64,000 nt of DNA from Daphnia carinata (Eukaryota > Arthropoda > Branchiopoda > Diplostraca > Daphniidae): the NCBI RefSeq assembly GCF_022539665.2, contig NC_081337.1, positions 4,936,679-5,000,678 of the forward strand. Direction: 5' to 3'. The notes under the pieces were generated by a model. It did no database searches. It had not been told where the DNA came from and worked only from the letters and a program-made list of their open reading frames with translations. Below, piece by piece: positions 24,953 to 35,904 of this stretch. The number at the start of each line of letters is the position of its first letter. The stretch's first letter is position 1. The translations under genes and the position numbers were made by a program.

Positions 24953-25848
24953 TCTTGCAAGACAAGAAAAGCTAATGACGAGCTGACCTTGGTGTAAGTA
25001 AAGTAGATGAATCACATTAATTGTAAAAGTTATTCTACAATGTAATTCTTTTCTATTCATATAAAAGGCAATGTGAACCTGTGGATGAGCAGTTCGCAAG
25101 TGGGAATTATGGTGATGAGGAATTTACACTGCTATACCTGTCCCAGCTTCATCATGTGCAGAAGAATTTTGAAGGTATTACATGGAAAATATAATATAGC
25201 TTATTGAATTGGATTAACAACTTGTTACTCGAATTCTCGACTCAACAACAGGTTGGCAAAACATTTTCTGGGTTCAGACCGTTTTATGGTTGAGGAATAT
25301 TGTTAATAAGTAAACACAAATAAACTAATTAATCATTATTTTCTTCAAATTGACAGCATTATCTTTGGCAATGGGATATTGTGAATGATTCACTTGATGG
25401 GAGCCACGTAAAGCAATATTGAAGTAGCACAGGTGAAGGTAACAGTGAAATGTAATTTAAAATGAATAAATTTCAGTGAAATGATTTAAGTCGTTTATTT
25501 AAAACAGCACACATGCGAATGCGAGGATTCCTTGCTGAAATGTCGAAAAAAAGCCGCAAATAATGCAATTATTTAACGATGATTGGTACGTAGGTCATGT
25601 TGAATAATGGAAAAACAGAATAAAATGGAACTTCAGAAAATCAGGTAAATAGATGTAAAGCATTCTATCACCCAGGTTGTTTTTTGCTTTGTTAGGAATC
25701 ATTTGGAACGAACGATGTAAATGGAGGATTTATTCCAATGGTTGACTTCGGCCGTTGCAACTTTGATTGGTTATTATCAACTCTTATTTTTGGTCTAAAA
25801 CCAATTCGCAACAAGATGGTTGAGCACATTTCTCAGTGATTTCGCTTT
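24953..25848 (+). pseudogene. Exon remnants of an unrecognised gene
   Basis: Exon-like piece 24953-24993 (S-C-K-T-R-K-A-N-D-E-L-T-L, donor GGT|GTAAGT) joins in phase to 25068-25174 (Q-C-E-P-V-D-E-Q-F-A-S-G-N-Y-G-D-E-E-F, donor GAAG|GTATTA). A further piece, from about 25697 to a TGA near 25842, encodes N-D-V-N-G-G-F-I-P-M-V-D-F-G-R-C and ends R-N-K-M-V-E-H-I-S-Q stop. Pieces between them contain stops. The last 20 or so bases of the final exon are shared with the exon at 33068-33187. The family is not recognised; this may be a transposon gene or a captured host gene. Confidence 0.4.
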
Positions 25849-28800
25849 ATGTTAGTTCTGATCTGTTTTAATATTTGCTTTTCTTTGTAAATTTGTGGAG
25901 TTATTAGCTTTTAAGTTCTAGAAAAAAATTACACAGAGATGAGTGTTGAGAGGGTGGTGGAGGGTAGGAGGATGTAAATATGAAATTAATTTGATCGGTA
26001 GATTGGGGTAGGTGGTGCTAATCAATTCTAACTTGGATGGGGTAAGGTTTGAATAGGAAGTTGGGTTAACTTAGTAAGGTTCCTCACTTAAAATTAATTT
26101 AACATTTTTTCATGCAGGCGGCATTAAAAGCCAGGAAATTCACCGCGAAACGTGTAAATTCTCTTACAGTAAAAACTTACCATTGTAAACCCGAAAGACA
26201 ACCAGCCATCACCTTGTTTTAATTTGCTTTTTGCATAGTATCTACCAGTGCGAGAGAAAACTAAAAAGTTTTGTCATAATTTGAATTCGCCGTACATTTT
26301 GAAATATGTGGCAACGTTGCTTGAGTTTTGTGAACCGCCAACAGTCGCCATTTGCTAGTTCATTGTCGTGTGTGAAACATGTGGTTTGCATCTGACGGGC
26401 GAAATATTGGACACATCAGGCAGAATTGGTAGAGTAATACTTGAGTGAATGTTTCATCAAGAAAACCTTGTTAACCAAAGATATTGATTTAATTCTAACA
26501 GAAACATTGGTCCACTAGAAACTTTAATTTGAGAATACCTGACGATATTTGAAACTCCTTTTCAAATTACAAAATGAAAGGTACATTATTAATAAGAAAC
26601 TATAAGAAGTAATTCTTTTCATTCTAAGTAATTGTTTGTTTCTTTCTAAATTTTAGGGAATTTTACAAGTTGTGAACAAAACATTGTGGTACCTTGGCTC
26701 CCCGTTTTCTCATCTCTATGCTAGATGGCCATTATGAAGGATCATAAATGTGTGGTAATATCATTCTTCCATTATTGCTTTATTCTTTGCCATTATTTTT
26801 ATCTCATACCATGCACACAATAAGAGTTTATTTGCTTGCTATCATGGACGGTAACTCGTGTCATTAAAAGTAAGCACAACAGGCACATTGAGATAATAGT
26901 TATTGCTACCTTCTTGCTTTTTAAAAAAGGCATCAAGGCAAACTGCTCAACCATGCAGTTGGGCTTTGTACTTTTTTTAAAATTAGAATTAATGAAACAA
27001 ACAAAGTTTGTCATTTCAATCATGTCAGGATTGTGGAGACAAACGTTGGTCATTTCCTTGGTTAGGCAAGTTGTTCAATAATACTTTGTGTTAGAATATT
27101 TTTTAAATTATTTTTAACAAACAATTTTTCATTCACAACATTTGCAGATCCCGAGCATTGAGACAAGATTGTTGCTCATGTAGAGTGTTGTAACGGTGGA
27201 CGCCACGATCCATGACAGAAACAAGTAGGACAGATAATTCCATCTTCTTTGAAAACAAAAGGGAAGGTCTGCATTTTAAGGTTAGGTTAGAAACAAAACA
27301 GCAATAAAACCATTTGCTATTACTACCTTTCATACATTGTTATCATAAATAGGAGCAGTACATATTGGCAGCCATGTAGATTTGTAGTTGCTTCGAACAA
27401 ATTTTCCTTGTCTGGTGATTGGTTGGTAATGTTGCCCATTCTATTGTTAACTTTTTACTCAAGGTTAATGTTATAAAACATTTATTTTAGGACTTTGAAT
27501 ACCTCCTATCCTTATAGCCATGGAACACTTGCAGTAGCAAAAACGAACATATTTGCGACAAGTATTTTTTGTGACCATGTAACCAAAAATTGTTTATTTT
27601 TTAAAGCACCTATATTTAGAAGACATCTAGCGGAGGAATTGCTCGTTACTGAGTACTCTACTCAACTGTCAATTTGTTCGTTGTCAGTGGGCTACATCGC
27701 ATAATAATGGTTGCCTCGCGAATTGGAAATCTTTTGCCGAATCCCAGTATATCGCCAAGTGTGCCATATTGTCACAATCGTTTTTCTCCTTAGGGTGTTT
27801 TCCAATGTGAAGTTGAATTCTAAAAGGTAAAAGCACAAGTTCTTGGTGAACACCTCTTCAGCATACCACACCATTAATAGCTTATTGAAAAGTTTTGCTT
27901 TGTTTCCAGGTTTGTTTGATAATATTGACAGAACTGATGTTGGCACCAGCTTGATGGAAAAAAATCATTTCCAACGTGGTAGGAAATTTATCTAGAATTG
28001 CATTATCATTCTACTTAAACACGAAAACTATTCTAGGGCACAGGAAACTTGGATTTCTTTGGTGATTAAAAGTTGGATGGTTTTTCTGGATCGCAGTTTG
28101 AAATAACCTTTCAAAGCCTTAACTCATCTTCGTAGATATAGACTTGTAAGTAAACATGAACCATTTGTAACTAACCTACATAATTTTCTGTCAATAGTTA
28201 ATGTTGTTTTTTTTTTAATTAAGGTGAAAAGCAACACTGGCTCTGTAAATGTTCTTGGTTTGGGGCAAGATATTGAATAAACTGATTATTGGATGGAAGA
28301 CATGGAATTTCTACACTTTATTCATACTCCCCAAACGGTATTTAAAATTCAAAAATTGAAGTGCATATCTGGGCTCCCTTCTTTCTGTAGCCCCGTTTCC
28401 CCTTGACTTTATAATAAGCCCGTAGGGGGTCATGCCCCTACTGTCGGTATATTTAAAAACAACATATACCACGGTTTGGAGGGCTCTGGCCGGAAAGGGG
28501 ACGTGGGGGTCCGCTTAGTTCGATGATGTATTCACGGAGGGCGACGTGGCTACCCGCAGATCCGAACTAAAGGTTAATCGCTCCTGTAAAAATGTTCCAA
28601 ATCTTCGGCTCTTCTTCCGGCTTCTCTTAGCCAATCACCGGGTAATCTCCCCGGTGGGTCAACAAGGCAGTGTCTCCCCCTGCCTGGGTTGACGGCAACT
28701 ATGAAAGGGCTATTGTGCTCTTTTTAAGTTGCAAAATAATTCTAAAGTGCAGAGAATTGTCAATAAATTTTTTTAAATAAAATATTTTCTGCAAAATTTA

Positions 28801-28920
28801 TTTCTATCATTGTCTGTTTTCGCTGTATTTACACATGAAATTATTTAGATTTCTCAATTTTACCTCTATTGTTTTTCCCACCTTTGATGGTTAGCATTGT
28901 TTCCATTGGTTAATCGTTCA

Positions 28921-28994
28921 CACTATACTGGGATTTGAACCTCAGACCTTTTACATAACAGTCAAGTGCTCTACCACTGAGCTACCTAATTCTG
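28921..28994 (-). pseudogene. tRNA-like sequence in the fold-back spacer
   Basis: On the minus strand there is an A-box-like TAGCTCAGTGGTAGAGC with a pairing D-arm (GCTC/GAGC) and a B-box GGTTCAAATCC. The anticodon and T stems do not pair well, so this is a tRNA-derived or decayed tRNA sequence, not a working tRNA gene. Confidence 0.5.
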
Positions 28995-29082
28995 TACTTA
29001 AGGTGATCCAATTTTTTAAGCCTATCTACCTTTGCAGTATAAACAAGGATATTTAGTAAGAAATTTGTTACATATAAGAGTG

Positions 29083-29150
29083 TACATGGCGTAATAGTAA
29101 AGCATTGGAATAGTATGCCGAAGGTTTAGGGTTCGAACCCCAAAAGAATT
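29083..29150 (+). pseudogene. tRNA-like sequence with intact B box
   Basis: Contains GGCGTAATAGTAAAGC (A-box-like) and GGTTCGAACCCC (perfect B-box core), about 50 bases apart. No full cloverleaf can be formed by eye. It faces away from the tRNA-like sequence at 28921-28994. Confidence 0.45.
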
Positions 29151-30649
29151 TATAGGTATACTTATAAACAAAAAGTGCGATAACAGACAATGATAGAAAT
29201 AAATTTTGCAGAAAATATTTTATTTAAAAAAATTTATTGACAATTCTCTGCACTTTAGAATTATTTTGCAACTTAAAAAGAGCACAATAGCCCTTTCATA
29301 GTTGCCGTCAACCCAGGCAGGGGGAGACACTGCCTTGTTGACCCACCGGGGAGATTACCCGGTGATTGGCTAAGAGAAGCCGGAAGAAGAGCCGAAGATT
29401 TGGAACATTTTTACAGGAGCGATTAACCTTTAGTTCGGATCTGCGGGTAGCCACGTCGCCCTCCGTGAATACATCATCGAACTAAGCGGACCCCCACGTC
29501 CCCTTTCCGGCCAGAGCCCTCCAAACCGTGGTATATGTTGTTTTTAAATATACCGACAGTAGGGGCATGACCCCTACGGGCTTATTATAAAGTCAAGGGG
29601 AAACGGGGCTACAGAAAGAAGGGAGCCCAGATATGCACTTCAATTTTTGAATTTTAAATACCGTTTGGGGAGTATGAATAAAGTGTAGAAATTCCATGTC
29701 TTCCATCCAATAATCAGTTTATTCAATATCTTGCCGAACATGAACATTGAACATTTACAGAGGCAGTGTTACTTTCCACCTTTATTTTAAAAAAAACAAC
29801 ATTAACTATTGAATGGAAAATTATGTAAGTTAGATACAAATGCTTCTTGTTTACTTACCAGTCCCTTTCTACGAAGATGAGTTAAGGCTTTGAAAGGTTA
29901 TTTCAGACTGCAACATCAGGAAAACCATCCGACTCTTGATCACCAAATAAATCCAAGTTTCCCTGTGCCCTAGAAAATTTCTCGTGTTTAATTACTATTT
30001 TAATGCAATTCTAGATAAATCTCCTACCATGTTGGAAATGACTTTTTTCCATCAAGCTGGTGCCAACGTCAGTTCTTTAAACATAGCATATCAAACAAAA
30101 CCTGGAAACAAAAGCAGAACTTTTCAATAAGCTATTAATGGTGTTTTCTGTCCTACTTGTTTCTGTCATGGACTGTGGGGTCCATCGTTACATCAGCAAC
30201 AATCTTTTCTCAGTGCTCAGTACCTGCAAATGTCGTGAATGAAAATGTTTTTATTAAAAATAATTTAAAAAATAGTTGTAACACAAAGCATTCTTGAACG
30301 ATTTGCCTAACTAAGTAAACCGCTGAAATAAGAATGATATTACCACACATTTATGATCCTTCTTGATGGCCATCTGGCATGGAGATGAGAGAACGAGGGC
30401 CAAGAACAAGGGTTTCTTCTTAATAATGTACCATTCATTTTGTAATTTGAAAAGAAGTTTCAAATATCGTCAGGTATTCTCAAATTAAAGTTTCTGGTGG
30501 AACAATGTTTTTGTTAGAATTAGAATCAATGTCTTTGGTTAACAATGTTTTCTTGACGAAACATTCACTCAAGTATTACTCTACCAATTCTGCCTGATGT
30601 ATCCAATATTTCGCCCATCAGATGCACACCACATGTTTCACACACGACA

Positions 30650-32830
30650 ATGAACTAGCAAATGGCGACTGATGGCTGTTCACAAAACTCAAGCTACGTT
30701 GCAACACATTTCAAAATATACGGCGAATTCAATTTAAGACACAACTTTTTAGTTTTCTCCCGCACAGGAAGATACTATGCAAAAAACAAATTAAAACAAG
30801 GAGATGGCTGGTTGTCTTTCGGGTTTACAATGGTAAGTTTTGTATTGCTGGGTTACGTAGGGAATGTTGGTGTAGTTATAACGAACAATCAAAGTTGTTA
30901 CACAGATTAGATGGGAAAATGGAAAAGATGTGTTCCTAGCTAACCCCACCAACCAGTAGTGTCACGTCGCTGCAAATACAGAGAAGGAAATTCAAAAGTT
31001 ATTTAAAATTGAATAAATATTTTACCATCAGCATGACACTGCAACACAAAGCTCTAGGAGATTCTACGAAAAATTTATCCCATTGTAGAGTAGATTTGGA
31101 CTTAAACGTAACGCGAATGCCATCACCTAAAATTACAAAACTAAGATTACATGCCAGCATAACAAAAATGCTGTAAGCTTACATGTGGTACACATAGAAT
31201 TTATACTGACTGACGACCCACCAAACAGTGTAGCCATCTATTGGTAAGGAATCAAGTTTGACTTCACTCAAAAGCTCTCGGTATTCAAGAAGTTAGGCTT
31301 AAAAATAAGCCCGACAAAATAAGCTCGAAAAAATAATCCCGACTTTTCTCAACCTAATGTTGACGCACCAGCACGATAAACAATGAATTTACACTGACAG
31401 ACGACCCATCAAACAGTATAGCCATCTAGTGGTAAGGTATCCAGTTATATTTCACTCAACGGCTCCCGATGTTCAAGAAATTAGGGCTTGAAAATAAACC
31501 CGACAAAATAAATAAGCCCGACACCGTGGGGACTGTATTGTTTCTTCTCATGTAAAACACTGCAACAAGTGTGACTAGTGAAAATAACATATGGAAATAC
31601 ATAGGATTGAATAACTTTGATGTGTCACGCTAGCGCTGTAGCGTACTGGCGCGCCAGTAGTTTTTAAATTCGGTGTATTTCCAAAACGTTTGATGTTATG
31701 ACAAAAATAGCAATTTTATCGAATCAGCATTAAATTTGGAGTACATTCTGTAATTTTCAAGCAATTCCGACGATGGTAAATTTTTGACGGCTTTGGAGGC
31801 AATTTTCCCACGGTCATTTTTTTCGTTTTTCTCCATTTTGTTAAGCCCAATGCCAAAACAGAGCCGATATTCGTGATCCGTGTTCAATTCCGCATCGGAG
31901 TAATGTATTTTAAACTAAATTAAGCAAGGATTACGAAAATTGATGTCTTTTACACGTGAATCTTATGGCATTTGAAGTATTAAAAACTGAAACCCAATGT
32001 AAAAAACTGAATATCGTACCAATAGGTGGCTATAGTGTTTGGGGGACCGTCAGCGGAAGAAATTCATGATACAAAGTTGTTACTCATATTTTATTCGACG
32101 TTTAATACTGTTAAATACTATTATTTGGTGCTAACATACAATTTAACGTACAAATGTTGGGGATATGTTTTAGAGCATTTTCCGCTACGCATGCATGTTT
32201 CTTAACCGAGTCTAAAATAGTTCAACTGAATGTTGTACCAATAGATGGCGATACTGTTTGGCGGCCACTTTCTGATAAAAATTCTTGAATTTTTATTGTT
32301 AATTTTTCGCGTAATTAACATATAACGATATCATTCCAATAGTATATTTATCTTTTGGCTATCATTTTAATTCTAAATAAAATGGTAGTCAGTTTATTGA
32401 CATGCATTCTTTAAGGTGTTAATACTAAACGAAAATCTGCTGGGTTACAAGGGCAATAATAGCAATTACTGCGTTGATTGAACCTAGGGTAATAAGAAGA
32501 TTTAGCTATATATATTTATGTGTTAAATAAGTTAACTACCAACTTTTCATATAAATTAATGAAAAACAGGTAACCTCAATATGTTTAACTTACCAACATT
32601 TGATTAGTTTACAACACAACTTACATCTATGCTGCTATTACTATAATTTAATTATACTTTTACCTACACATATTGTATGGTTTTTTAATTATACTTTTAC
32701 CTGCACATATTGTATGGTTTTTTTGATTAAATTTCGCGATACTTACACACATTTACCTATTGCACACAACAAACATGTGGTAGATTCCTCCTTCCCCAAC
32801 TCACCTTTAGCCTACAAAAGTCAGGAACTT
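30650..32830. other. Repeat-rich stretch without a gene
   Basis: Includes the AAATAAGCCCGAC-motif repeat family (31.30-31.53 kb), the 16-bp palindrome TACTGGCGCGCCAGTA (31644-31659) and its following conserved segment. An 82-codon open frame at 30662-30910 is also open, in longer form, in the second copy (52415-52759) but lies in a multi-copy repeat and has no recognised domain. Confidence 0.5.
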
Positions 32831-33067
32831 TACTAAGTTGACTCAACTTCCTATTCGAAACTTACCCCCATGCAAGTTAGGATTGATTAGCACAACCTAC
32901 CCCAATCTATCTAACAAATTAATTTCAAATTTACATCATACTACCCTCCACCACCCCCTCAACACTCATCTCTATGTAATTTTTACTAGAACTTAAATGC
33001 TAATAACTCCACACATTTACAAAGAAAAGCAAATATGAAAACAGATATGAAGTAACATAAAACAAAA

Positions 33068-33187
33068 TCACTGAGGAACGTGCTCAACCATCTTGTTGCG
33101 GGAACACAATCCGGAATTGGAAGCGTAAGAGGTAACCCATTGACCTGCAAATGTATTATCCCACGTCACTGTTTCAGGAATCAGGCC
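33068..33187 (-). pseudogene. Terminal-exon-like remnant of an unrecognised gene
   Basis: On the minus strand, acceptor TTTCAG is followed by 39 codons (G-L-I-P-E-T-V-T-W-D-N-T-F-A-G-Q-W...) ending R-N-K-M-V-E-H-V-P-Q stop. The second copy (54808-54927) keeps the frame, with P changed to S near the end. No preceding exon joins in phase. The 3' end is shared with the plus-strand exon near 25842, although the upstream halves are unrelated. Confidence 0.35.
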
Positions 33188-33189
33188 CT

Positions 33190-35787
33190 GAAATGGAAAT
33201 GATGCTTAATTCAACTTACTTGATCATCATTGACATTTATCGAAATGTTTACCTGTTAACTCCTCCATACTTTTTAAAAAGTCATGTCGAATTTTATTTC
33301 CTATTTAGAACAAGTCAAGAAGAACATTATTGGAATTTTTGTTTCGATGAATTTCAAATTGTTACCCTTTGGATAAGTGGTTCAAATCATCTATGTAAAC
33401 TAGTTGTTAGAGATTTCATGGCATACAGGTTAGGTGACCTGGACTTGCTACACTGTTCATATCCGTAGGCCTACTGAGGAAACTGTAGCATTCTGCATTT
33501 CTTTTCCTATAATAATTTCTTAATGTTAGTTAAAATTTTCTGTACAATTGAAAGATTTCTGAAGCTGGCAAAATAAAGTTTATACAATCTGACCGTTGTA
33601 TGAGATCATACAATATACTCAAGGTGAGTGGCTAACAGCCAGTTGAACAGCTCACCAGTTTCTGCTGATTGGCAGTAACAATCATCACAATTTCTTTGCA
33701 AAAAAAAAAAAAAACTTTATTAACCGTCAACCAAGTAGTTAAAATTAATCATTTTTCCTGTTGACATTAAACCACTTCTCATGTGTTTCCAACAGAAGAT
33801 AGTGGCATAAAAAATTATGGGGAAAACAATCTTGTCATGGAAGATTTCTTTCCTCGACTGGCAAACGGTCAAGTACCTGTGATTTTTGTGATTTTTGTTA
33901 GTTTTAATATATGTGCCATATGTTATGATGCTCGCCACTTGCAAGCTCTGCATAAGCAAATGGACCACTTTGAAGGAACAAGAAATTTCTCAATACATCC
34001 TTGTTTATGAAGAAAACATCTAATCAAACTAAACCAAAGCAAAGAGTTGTTAATAATTAATAGCGAAGCAATTGGGGAAAAGCACCCATAAAAAAAAAAT
34101 GAATCACCCCTAAACAAGAGGCAGTGCATCAGAAATTTAAGAGTAATGTGAAAATAACAAAATATGAATTAGTTACAATATGAGTGCAAATCCTCTGATG
34201 TTTGGTCCAACTTTTCTCTGGCAGAATGCATCACAATAGAGTTTGGCATAGAACGACTCCACCTTTTCGGTTTCTTCGTTGATCTGGCAACAAACGCAAA
34301 CGTATTAATGATCGGGAATGTCTTCGAGTTATTTGTCATTCTACTCACGTCTTCCCTCATTCTTCAGTAACAGTTTATTACACGTGTCCGAAACAGGGCG
34401 AGGTCGGTCCGAATAGCAAGGAGATAGAAAAGTGATTGTCGGTCTGGTTATCCCTTTAATAGATTTAAAAAAAAAAATAGAATTACAAACAAGATATATT
34501 TCTTTACACTGGTACTTGACAACTTCTTGGCGGCCATCTCATTTCATTGGCGATGATGCTTCACGCGTGAAGTTCCTCTCGTCGTAATAACAATTGCCCG
34601 TCTGAAATGCATATCGAGAAAATGAAATTTTAAAAAAATTAATAACGAACAATTACAAATTAAATTTACCGCTAAAAACAAAAATCAATGACAACAATCC
34701 CTACATCAGGACACCATCGCCTACATCAAAATGAAATGTGAATCACACTGAAACAAATGAAATGTAAATTGAAAAAGAATACCTTGGTCCTACCGCCGAT
34801 TGGCTTTTGATGTCCCGTCTGTGTCAATCTGTTTATCCGAATGAAATTCATAATAATCGTGTCGACTGTCGCAATTGTTTTCCAATTAATAGACCCAAGT
34901 GATTTTATCTCTTCGTACATTTTTAGCCGTGCCTATTTTACTCGATTTGTAATTTTAAAAAAAAATCGATGGAACAGAAAATGAGTCAAAGAGAATAATA
35001 GTTTCCATACGAAGAGACACGTTCGTCGAAAATCCGCTCTTCGCTCGTTACATCTCTTTTGTATAGGACAATTTGTCTTTTATTGGAATGGTTGCTCACT
35101 CAACTGAGATTATTGCGGATGTGCTGGAACGTCGATAGAGCCACTTTCAACCCAGATGATTCGTTTCGCCTCTCACGAATGACGACAGCGAAGAATGAAA
35201 AGGAGGAAAGAATAGCAATTAGACGGTTGTCACGCAGGCAACGTAGATCGCGCAGATGCTGCAACTTGTTCTTAAAGATTGCAACTGAAAAAAAAAAACC
35301 AAAACACAAATGAAAAACAAAGAAACTTTTATGTTGAATCATTACGAGATTGCATCTAAGTTTCGGCACTCTTTATAATACGGAAAGGGAATAAAAAAGA
35401 AATACCATCGGATATCCTGTTGAATGTCAATTTCGTCAGTGTAATGGATGAGGCTCTTGCCTCTTCTTTGAAATGCCCGATTCTCTATCGCGCTATTTGT
35501 TTAGCCATCACGGTGCACTCAAGATCCGATCCCTGAAAATACAAAAAAAACGTTGAATTAATGATCGTTGCCCCCCCCGGCATTTGAAAGCTTTTTCAGA
35601 AAATTGAATCCATCGATCTCGCTTTGATTATTCCATACCGCTCAGCATTCGCTAATGCAATCCATTGAGCTGAACTGTAATTTCATCAATTTTGATTGTA
35701 TTCTTAACATAACAATGGCCGTTCCTGCACTACATTTCCCATCGTAATGTACAGGCATGCGCGCAGCCGTCCCTCTCAACTAACGCG
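33190..35787. other. Upstream region of Ddc copy 1, no confident gene
   Basis: Several 60-105-codon open frames on both strands are conserved between the two segment copies simply because the copies are nearly identical. A minus-strand piece at 34920-34783 (M-Y-E-E-I-K-S-L-G-S-I-N-W) ends at a donor-like AAG|GTATTC, but its gene is unknown. Poly-A runs lie near 33703-33717. Confidence 0.4.
34173..34283 (-). pseudogene. Exon-like remnant, weakly SPX-like
   Basis: Acceptor TTGCCAG is followed by I-N-E-E-T-E-K-V-E-S-F-Y-A-K-L and a short tail to TAA. The E-x-x-K-V-x-x-F-Y-x-x-K-L pattern resembles the third helix of SPX domains (as in XPR1-type phosphate exporters), but the piece is too short to be sure. 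It is kept in copy 2 (55945-56055) with one K-to-R change. Confidence 0.3.
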
Positions 35788-35825
35788 TATAAAAGCCCAC
35801 ACTCCTCGTTACTGTTCTTCTCAGT
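35788..35825 (+). promoter_or_regulatory. Core promoter of Ddc copy 1
   Basis: TATAAAAG at 35788-35795, and an arthropod initiator-like TCAGT at 35821-35825, about 33 bases downstream and 80 bases before the start codon. This fits a TATA/Inr core promoter with a short 5' leader. The element is identical in copy 2. Confidence 0.7.
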
Positions 35826-35904
35826 TCTTTTTCTTGGACGACAAGCAACGCGCGCTTCTGTTTGATTTGCATTCTAAATAAGTAGTGTTTTTGTTCATTC
35901 AAAG

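Larger units (their letters stand above)
28265..29736. repeat. Near-perfect inverted repeat (about 555-bp arms, about 360-bp spacer)
   Basis: The left arm (28265-28821) and right arm (29182-29736) are almost identical; the clearest difference is one G in a GTAGGGG run. The arms are GC-rich relative to the surroundings and contain strong local hairpins: GTAGGGG-catga-CCCCTAC, CACCGGG-gagatta-CCCGGTG and TAGTTCG...CGAACTA. The spacer holds two tRNA-like sequences in opposite orientation. It resembles a fold-back transposon nested in the older repeat. Confidence 0.8.
25809..33103. repeat. Nested fold-back of interspersed repeats
   Basis: Segments left of about 29.0 kb recur inverted on the right: 25.81-26.10 with 32.83-33.10, 26.13-26.35 with 30.65-30.90, 26.40-26.64 with 30.42-30.60, and 26.70-26.76 with 30.34-30.40. 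Spacing differs: 30.9-32.83 kb has no counterpart on the left, and 27.3-27.9 kb is partly unmatched. Outer homology starts abruptly at CGCAACAAGATGG on both sides, with unrelated flanks, which looks like element ends. Arms differ by eye at roughly one base in ten. A 50.1-50.5 kb segment is another direct copy of part of the right arm. Confidence 0.65.

Noticed and set aside
28265-28821. Hammerhead ribozyme or known snRNA/5S RNA in the structured arms
   Set aside because: No CTGATGA...GAAA core and none of the conserved snRNA or 5S rRNA strings could be found.
28921-28994. Functional tRNA gene
   Set aside because: D-arm and B box are good, but anticodon and T stems do not pair.
33151-33468. 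105-codon frame conserved in both duplication copies
   Set aside because: Conservation only reflects near-identity of the copies; it is antisense to a better exon-like piece and has no domain.
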